Shown: positions 7,173-12,500 of the stretch, piece after piece
How the letters are laid out: each line of letters starts with the position of its first letter
Numbering within the stretch: the stretch's first letter is position 1
DNA from: Symbiodinium natans
Taxonomy: Eukaryota > Sar > Dinophyceae > Suessiales > Symbiodiniaceae
NCBI GenBank assembly: GCA_905221605.1
Contig: CAJNDS010000724.1
Span: 257,501 to 270,000 of the forward strand
DNA: 12,500 nt
Direction of reading: 5' to 3'
Made by a program: the position numbers and the translations under genes
The notes under the pieces: generated by a model
The model's database searches: none
What the model saw: the letters and a program-made list of their open reading frames with translations, nothing else
What the model was told of the DNA's origin: nothing

Positions 7173-7298
7173 TTTAGGGTTTAGGGTTTAGGGTTTAGGG
7201 TTTAGGGTTTAGGGTTTAGGGTTTAGGGTTTAGGGTTTAGGGTTTAGGGTTTAGGGTTTAGGGTTTAGGGTTTAGGGTTTAGGGTTTAGGGTTTAGGG
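7173..7298 (+). repeat. Perfect (TTTAGGG)18 array, unit 1
   Basis: No variant seen in 126 bp. Unit 2 has 16 copies with one TTTAGAG. Confidence 0.97.
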
Positions 7299-7314
7299 CT
7301 AGTGCCAACTCTAC

Positions 7315-7771
7315 TACCGTCAACCGCCTTGTTTACTAGGGCGGTTGCAATTCTTGTCGCAACCGCCTCGTTTTACCAGCCAGAGCCAGAGGGTGCTTGG
7401 TTTGGGGGAGAATGGAACTGAGTTTAGAAGCTTGTTTGACCGGGTTTAGCCGTGTTTTACTGTTTTTGCCCGGGCGCAAAGTAGCGTGACTTTGCCGTGA
7501 CCCTGGCGTGATCCTGGCGTGACTCTTCTGTTATTTTAAAGAGGAAAGGGCTCGAACCGCCCGGTTTTGCCCGTGACTCTGGCGTGACTGCTGCGTGACT
7601 CTGGCATATTCTAGAAGCCAGCACCTGGGAACTGCTTCAAACACCATCAAAATTTGCAGATTTCGCGCCGTGGAAACTACGTCTCCACATCGTCCCTGTG
7701 TCGCAACCGCCCGGTTTACCATGAAGGTTGTGAACCGCCTCGTTTTCTGCGACTGTTGGACTTGCAGGTGG
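7315..7771. mobile_element. 457-bp segment present only in unit 1
   Basis: Unit 2 has GAC where unit 1 has this segment, between CCAACTCTAC and GAAACAAGGG. It holds every copy I found in this region of a GGCGGTT-centred motif: AACCGCC at 7322, 7361, 7555, 7705 and 7733, and GGCGGTTG inverted at 7340-7347. It also has two blocks of 11-bp repeats (GCGTGACTCTG type) at 7484-7527 and 7571-7603. Near its left end CAACCGCC/GGCGGTTG/GCAACCGCC can form alternative hairpins. It may be a non-autonomous insertion, or intron sequence lost from unit 2. No coding frame is convincing. Confidence 0.6.
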
Positions 7772-8348
7772 GAAACAAGGGGGAAACATGTTTCTTCATG
7801 GGTTTGGTAATCTTCTTTCCAAGCATCTTTATCCAAGCCCCGTCGATGAGCGTGCAATCCACGATGGGCTGGATACTTTCCCCCTCCTTGGTCGTGCAGG
7901 TCGTATCCGTGAAGGTCTCCAGGGTCACCGCCGGCAGGTCCACGCAGTCCAAGTACCTGTATCCCTGACTGCAGCTGTTGAACGGATAGAAATCCCCCCA
8001 TTCAAGCGCGTTGCTGCAGTCGGAGTTTGATCCGGAGGAGTTGAACTTTTCATAGAGTACCCCGGTGGCGTTGCAGATGTATCTCTCGTTGTTTGCCGGG
8101 AGGCATTCACCGCTGGCATCGAGGTCGATATCATACATGGTACCGGTGCAGTCGTCTTGACGATATTTCTCCATCTTGGCGAACAGCACCGCTTCGCCGA
8201 CAGCCACCAGCAGTCCAAAGCACCTGCGCAAGACTTGAGGATGAAATTGGGAGCTCGCAGGATTTCGCGGGATCTCGCGGGATCTCACGGGATCTTGCGG
8301 GTGCTGGGGGCAACTGCAGCCGAGGAACAGGGCTGATGCACGGGACAT
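7716..8348 (-). CDS. Secreted or membrane-anchored cysteine-rich protein (unit 1)
   Basis: The first ATG is at 8348 (the longer frame begins at GTG). Exon 1 (8299-8348) reads MSRASALFLGCSCPQH. A 75-bp in-frame intron (8224-8298) has a GC donor and TTGCGCAG acceptor. Exon 2 from 8223 opens with CFGLLVAVGEAVLFAK, so splicing yields a hydrophobic leader. The following domain has eight cysteines, two sequons (NAT, NSS) and motifs such as NSCSQGYRYLDCVDL and TDTTCTTKEGES. It then turns basic (KKITKPMKK). The frame ends at TAA 7716, or a strong donor ACCT|GCAAGT at 7766 leads to another exon. Extracellular location is inferred from leader, cysteines and sequons; the family is not recognised. A pyrimidine-rich CCACGCAG near 8419 could take a spliced leader. 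Confidence 0.6.
   Translation of the reverse strand: MSRASALFLGCSCPQHPQDPVRSREIPRNPASSQFHPQVLRRCFGLLVAVGEAVLFAKMEKYRQDDCTGTMYDIDLDASGECLPANNERYICNATGVLYEKFNSSGSNSDCSNALEWGDFYPFNSCSQGYRYLDCVDLPAVTLETFTDTTCTTKEGESIQPIVDCTLIDGAWIKMLGKKITKPMKKHVSPLFPTCKSNSRRKRGGSQPSW
8249..8298 (-). repeat. Five 10-bp repeats at the 5' end of the cysteine-rich gene intron (unit 1)
   Basis: On the minus strand the intron begins GCAAGATCCC, GTGAGATCCC, GCGAGATCCC, GCGAAATCCT, GCGAGCTCCC: five decamers each beginning with a possible GC or GT donor. The unit 2 copy is at 11505-11554. Confidence 0.85.
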
Positions 8349-8516
8349 GGCGAGCGAGGAGGCGGAGTCCGACACAGTTCTTCACTTGCAATCTGGGCCG
8401 ACTAAACAGCTGCGTGGGGCCAAGAGCCAAGACCGCACGGAAAGCCTCCGTACTCTGGACCTTTCAAGTGGCACCGATGGCTCGCGATGGCCCCTAGCAG
8501 CCATTCAGAAGTCACG

Positions 8517-8546
8517 GGAGCTTGCAGGAGCTTGCAGGAGCTTGCA
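8517..8546 (-). repeat. Three 10-bp TGCAAGCTCC repeats upstream of the cysteine-rich gene (unit 1)
   Basis: Same sequence family as the intron decamers (GC-A/G-AG-A/C-TCC). It could mark the 5' end of an intron in the 5' leader, or a promoter element. The unit 2 copy is at 11773-11802. Confidence 0.75.
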
Positions 8547-8620
8547 GGCCGAGCGACTAGGGATCTCGTGGCAAAGGAGGCTTGGTGTGCATCGCCTGCA
8601 TGGGCGCAGAATCCACTGGG

Positions 8621-8912
<292 letters not shown>

Positions 8913-9151
8913 TTTTAGGGTTTTAGGGTTTAGGGTTTAGGGTTTTTAGGGTTTAGGGTTAGGGTTTAGGGTTTAGGGTTTAGGGTTTAGGGTTTAGGGT
9001 TTAGGGTTTTTAGGGTTTAGGGTTTAGGGTTTAGGGTTTAGGGTTTAGGGTTTAGGGTTTAGGGTTTAGGGTTTAGGGTTTAGGGTTTAGGGTTTAGGGT
9101 TTAGGGTTTAGGGTTTAGGGTTTAGGGTTTAGGGTTTAGGGTTTAGGGTTT
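8913..9151 (+). repeat. TTTAGGG array inserted in the microsatellite, unit 1
   Basis: About 34 units, mostly perfect, with length-variant units near the left end. It is bounded on the left by TGCG/GT sequence and on the right by the residual GT run (9151-9165). Unit 2 has no such array at this site. Confidence 0.96.
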
Positions 9152-9165
9152 GTGTGTGTGTGTGT

Positions 9166-9309
9166 AACTCCGAGTGTCCATGCTATAAGAAACCGAGCGT
9201 CCATAAGAAACTGTACATGCTACAGACCGGGCCACAGGAACACCTCACTACACTCCCCCAAGTCAGTGCAGTCTTAGGATCGGACCCAGTCCCCGGAGCA
9301 AAACCCACA
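9166..9309. other. Unique segment at the right end of unit 1
   Basis: 144 bp between the GT run and the unit boundary, repeated unchanged at 12259-12402. It contains a short internal repeat (GAGTGTCCAT and GAGCGTCCAT, each followed by ATAAGAAAC). No exon is convincing. Confidence 0.6.
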
Positions 9310-9412
9310 GGGTTTAGGATCTAGGGTTGAGGGTTCAGGGCTTAGGGCTTGGGGTTTAGGGGCTTGCGAACTCTTGTTGGGGAGTGAGGCGATTTCAGGG
9401 TCTACCGAGGTG

Positions 9413-9562
9413 GGCAATTGCCCGCAGCATCGCAGGCATGTTTCGTCGCGCCAGGTCGCGCAGCATCTCGATCCGATTCTCTGAAAATGAAAGGAAGCTC
9501 TTCGCCGCAGTGCTTTTGCAGTCGAATTTTAGAAGACTTGGAGCTCCCTGCCGCTAGGCCCA
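9413..9562. pseudogene. Unit 2 copy of the 5658-5818 island, plus frame broken
   Basis: The same sequence as in unit 1 except for loss of five bases after GGTGGGCA and one A-to-G change. The plus reading goes out of frame near its start and stops after about 30 codons. If the minus strand is coding, only its C-terminal end is altered (ends GNCPPR). Confidence 0.3.
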
Positions 9563-9629
9563 GGAACCAAACCAGCTTTGCAAACAAACCCCTTCTTGCC
9601 AAAACAAACTCGGCCATAAGGCTTAGGTC

Positions 9630-9693
9630 CCCTAAACCCCAAACCCCAAACCCCAAACCCTAAACCCTAAACCCTAAACCCTAGACCCTAAAA
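9630..9693 (-). repeat. CCCTAAA array, unit 2
   Basis: Counterpart of 5890-5968, two units shorter. Confidence 0.88.
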
Positions 9694-9821
9694 ATGAAGC
9701 TGGAAGGCCTGGCAAGATCTGGCAAGGGCCACTCCTTTCCCTGCGCAGAGCCCTTTGGCTGCCCAGGAGTGCACATAAGATGATGGCCAGACTTCCTTCA
9801 AAGCAAGCCCACTACCACTAG

Positions 9822-9983
9822 CACGCTAGCGGTGAAACAAGAGAGGCCCAGAATGCCCGTGGCCGCGGAGGTCGTGGCCGCGGAGGTCGTGGCCGTTCCA
9901 TTCGTCCCGGTCGTCGTGGTCGTCGTGGTGGTCGTGGTGGTCGACTGCCAGGGTCACGGCAGCATGCTGCTGCTGACTTTTGA
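9822..9983 (+). CDS. RGG-box protein, C-terminal exon (unit 2)
   Basis: Copy of 6097-6258 at offset 3725 with no difference found. The acceptor, RG repeats and stop are the same, so the duplication postdates any divergence. Confidence 0.48.
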   Translation, partial: HASGETREAQNARGRGGRGRGGRGRSIRPGRRGRRGGRGGRLPGSRQHAAADF

Positions 9984-10211
9984 AAGAATGAGATGCGCCA
10001 TGCGCTTAGCAAGTCAGGCTAGCAGATATGGAGCTCGGTCCCAGGACATGTGTGCTTCACCCGAGAGAGAGCCCCTGCACCTAAAGTTTCATCGCACCAT
10101 TGATGCGGCTACATAAACTAGGAGGGGCCTTCCCCATCATCTACTATTTGCTTAAGAACTCATCAAAAATATAAAAGAGAATCCCCATATTATCCTTATA
10201 AGGAAGAATAT

Positions 10212-10483
10212 TTATTGAGGGGTTTTTGAGCAATTCGTAGTCATGAAGGGGGTAGGATGTCTAGGATCACATGCACCTGAGGGTAGGCTCGCATGCACCT
10301 GAAATGGAAGGGTCTGTACCATGCACCTTTCCTTAAGCCAACACTTGCCTGGGTCGTAGAAGTAGTCGGACACGCGTTGAGGTTCTTCGCGCTTACCCCC
10401 ATGGCCGGCGTACAGATGCTCCCACAAGGAATGGTGGTGCTCATCAATGCGTCGCCCGTACAATCGCCTTGGTTTGCTCTTCC
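10212..10483 (-). CDS. Unrecognised basic/aromatic protein, exon (unit 2)
   Basis: Same as 6487-6758 at offset 3725. The possible upstream start exon (ATG near 10569) carries a one-base deletion in its codon 10 region (CACCCCTTCAA against CACCCCTCAA), changing its frame, so either that start is not used or this copy is damaged. Confidence 0.43.
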
Positions 10484-10649
10484 CTTTCAATTAATCAATT
10501 GTTGATGTCTTCTGATGAGATCCGGGATCGTCCGGCACCCCTCAATCGCAGCAGGAAGTTGCCATACATTGCGAGATTCTCACTGAACTATACTCTGCAA
10601 GGCCACTCAGCGCTTCAAGGCGCTTTCATGCGGCTTTGTGCCCCAAACA

Positions 10650-10803
10650 AACCCCTGAACCCTCAACCCTAAACCCTAAACCCTAAACCCTGAACCCCTA
10701 AACCCTCAACCCTCAACCCTAAACCCTAAACCCTCAACCCTAAACCCTAAACCCTCAACCCTAAACCCTGAACCCTGAACCCCTAAACCCTGAACCCTAA
10801 ACC
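10650..10803 (-). repeat. CCCTAAA variant array, unit 2
   Basis: Same variant order as 6925-7078, so it was copied with the unit and not added independently. Confidence 0.93.
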
Positions 10804-10809
10804 AGGAAA

Positions 10810-10874
10810 CCAATGCAGGCCCGGCAGCTGGAGTTGTGCGCGGAGTACGTGAAGTTTCCGCCCTCGTACTCAGA
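10810..10874 (-). CDS. Possible further exon of the cysteine-rich gene (unit 2)
   Basis: Unchanged copy of 7087-7151, between the same two arrays. The same strand ambiguity applies. Confidence 0.28.
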
Positions 10875-10896
10875 CCTTGGCCCGCTTCGCCCGGTG

Positions 10897-11008
10897 TTTA
10901 GGGTTTAGGGTTTAGGGTTTAGGGTTTAGGGTTTAGGGTTTAGGGTTTAGGGTTTAGAGTTTAGGGTTTAGGGTTTAGGGTTTAGGGTTTAGGGTTTAGG
11001 GTTTAGGG
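10897..11008 (+). repeat. (TTTAGGG)16 array, unit 2
   Basis: Sixteen units, one with G-to-A (TTTAGAG). Two units shorter than in unit 1, showing length drift since duplication. Confidence 0.96.
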
Positions 11009-11604
11009 CTAGTGCCAACTCTACGACGAAACAAGGGGGAAACATGTTTCTTCATGGGTTTGGTAATCTTCTTTCCAAGCATCTTTATCCAAGCCCCGTC
11101 GATGAGCGTGCAATCCACGATGGGCTGGATACTTTCCCCCTCCTTGGTCGTGCAGGTCGTATCCGTGAAGGTCTCCAGGGTCACCGCCGGCAGGTCCACG
11201 CAGTCCAAGTACCTGTATCCCTGACTGCAGCTGTTGAACGGATAGAAATCCCCCCATTCAAGCGCGTTGCTGCAGTCGGAGTTTGATCCGGAGGAGTTGA
11301 ACTTTTCATAGAGTACCCCGGTGGCGTTGCAGATGTATCTCTCGTTGTTTGCCGGGAGGCATTCACCGCTGGCATCGAGGTCGACATCGTACATGGTACC
11401 GGTGCAGTCGTCTTGACGATATTTCTCCATCTTGGCGAACAGCACCGCTTCGCCGACAGCCACCAGCAGTCCAAAGCACCTGCGCAAGACTTGAGGATGA
11501 AATTGGGAGCTCGCAGGATTTCGCGGGATCTCGCGGGATCTCACGGGATCTTGCGGGTGCTGGGGGCAACTGCAGCCGAGGAACAGGGCTGATGCACGGG
11601 ACAT
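10996..11604 (-). CDS. Secreted or membrane-anchored cysteine-rich protein (unit 2)
   Basis: Second copy at offset 3256: exon 1 11555-11604, intron 11480-11554, exon 2 from 11479. It differs from unit 1 by one amino acid (Ile to Val after TMYD) and one silent change. The copies diverge after SPLF, exactly where the unit-1-only segment begins. The GCAAGT donor is therefore missing and the frame runs through short unique sequence into the telomere-like array (ends GTSPKP). This copy may use another donor or have a changed C-terminus. Confidence 0.57.
   Translation of the reverse strand: MSRASALFLGCSCPQHPQDPVRSREIPRNPASSQFHPQVLRRCFGLLVAVGEAVLFAKMEKYRQDDCTGTMYDVDLDASGECLPANNERYICNATGVLYEKFNSSGSNSDCSNALEWGDFYPFNSCSQGYRYLDCVDLPAVTLETFTDTTCTTKEGESIQPIVDCTLIDGAWIKMLGKKITKPMKKHVSPLFRRRVGTSPKP
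11505..11554 (-). repeat. Five 10-bp donor-like repeats (unit 2)
   Basis: Unchanged copy of 8249-8298. Confidence 0.85.
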
Positions 11605-11772
11605 GGCGAGCGAGGAGGCGGAGTCCGACACAGTTCTTCACTTGCAATCTGGGCCGACTAAACAGCTGCGTGGGGCCAAGAGCCAAGACCGCACGGAAAG
11701 CCTCCGTACTCTGGACCTTTCAAGTGGCACCGATGGCTCGTGATGGCCCCTAGCAGCCATTCAGAAGTCACG

Positions 11773-11802
11773 GGAGCTTGCAGGAGCTTGCAGGAGCTTG
11801 CA
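11773..11802 (-). repeat. Three 10-bp TGCAAGCTCC repeats (unit 2)
   Basis: Unchanged copy of 8517-8546. Confidence 0.75.
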
Positions 11803-11875
11803 GGCCGAGCGACTAGGGATCTCGTGGCAAAGGAGGCTTGGTGTGCATCGCCTGCATGGGCGCAGAATCTACTGG

Positions 11876-12402
<527 letters not shown>

Positions 12403-12500
12403 GGGTTTAGGATCTAGGGTTGAGGGTTCAGGGCTTAGGGCTTGGGGTTTAGGGGCTTGCGAACTCTTGTTGGGGAGTGAGGCGATTTCAGGGTCTACCG
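12403..12500 (+). repeat. Tandem duplication unit 3, cut by the window
   Basis: The last 98 bases repeat 5566-5663 and 9310-9407 without a difference that I could see, so the tandem array goes on to the right. Confidence 0.92.

Noticed and set aside
7315-7771. CRISPR-like array from repeated AACCGCC motifs
   Set aside because: Spacing is irregular, motifs are short and one is inverted; the context is eukaryotic.
7531-8001. 156-codon minus-strand ORF
   Set aside because: It overlaps the cysteine-rich frame out of register, and about half lies in the unit-1-only segment.

Overview
The window looks like nuclear DNA of a eukaryote, most probably a dinoflagellate (Symbiodiniaceae/Suessiales-like). 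Reasons: more than twenty interstitial arrays of the plant/alveolate telomere unit TTTAGGG/CCCTAAA, coding sequence cut into short GC-rich exons, apparent non-canonical GC and GA 5' splice sites beside GT, neighbouring genes on one strand, and very long simple repeats. This is inference; no splice-leader gene, rRNA or tRNA was seen. There is no sign of bacterial or viral gene organisation.

Left part (1-3680): the islands between the telomere-like arrays are not filler. Read on the minus strand, each carries a short open exon with a plausible acceptor and donor. Eleven exons can be chained in one phase-consistent reading from an ATG at 3678 to about position 270, giving some 369 codons through exon 10 and continuing. 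The product would be a polytopic membrane protein of unknown family; hydrophobic segments run unbroken across the 3/4 and 8/9 exon junctions. Nine of the ten introns contain a telomere-like array, in either orientation. The tenth (2629-2738) has none; instead it has inverted-repeat ends flanked by GAG, like an introner element. An ORF search misses this gene because no exon exceeds about 170 bp.

Middle (3680-5565): a 770-bp island of almost pure A/T with an (AAT)33 run and complementary arms, then a possible minus-strand terminal exon (4563-4616), a degenerate C-rich CTCCCTAGAC tract, and a C-array/G-array pair around an 18-bp GC-rich repeat.

Right part (5566-12500): a large tandem duplication. 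Unit 1 is 5566-9309 (3744 bp), unit 2 is 9310-12402 (3093 bp), and unit 3 starts at 12403 and is cut by the window. Each full unit holds a possible exon of uncertain strand, a plus-strand RGG-box exon with a stop, a convergent minus-strand exon of an unrecognised basic/aromatic protein, a small exon-like island between arrays, and a minus-strand gene for a secreted cysteine-rich protein. A long alternating purine-pyrimidine (GT/TGCG) tract lies about 270 bp upstream of that gene. The units are nearly identical where they align, but differ by a 457-bp segment present only in unit 1, a telomere-like array inserted into the microsatellite of unit 1, and small indels that break possible reading frames in unit 2. 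The unit boundary lies at TTTAGGG-like sequence, so unequal exchange between arrays is the likely cause.
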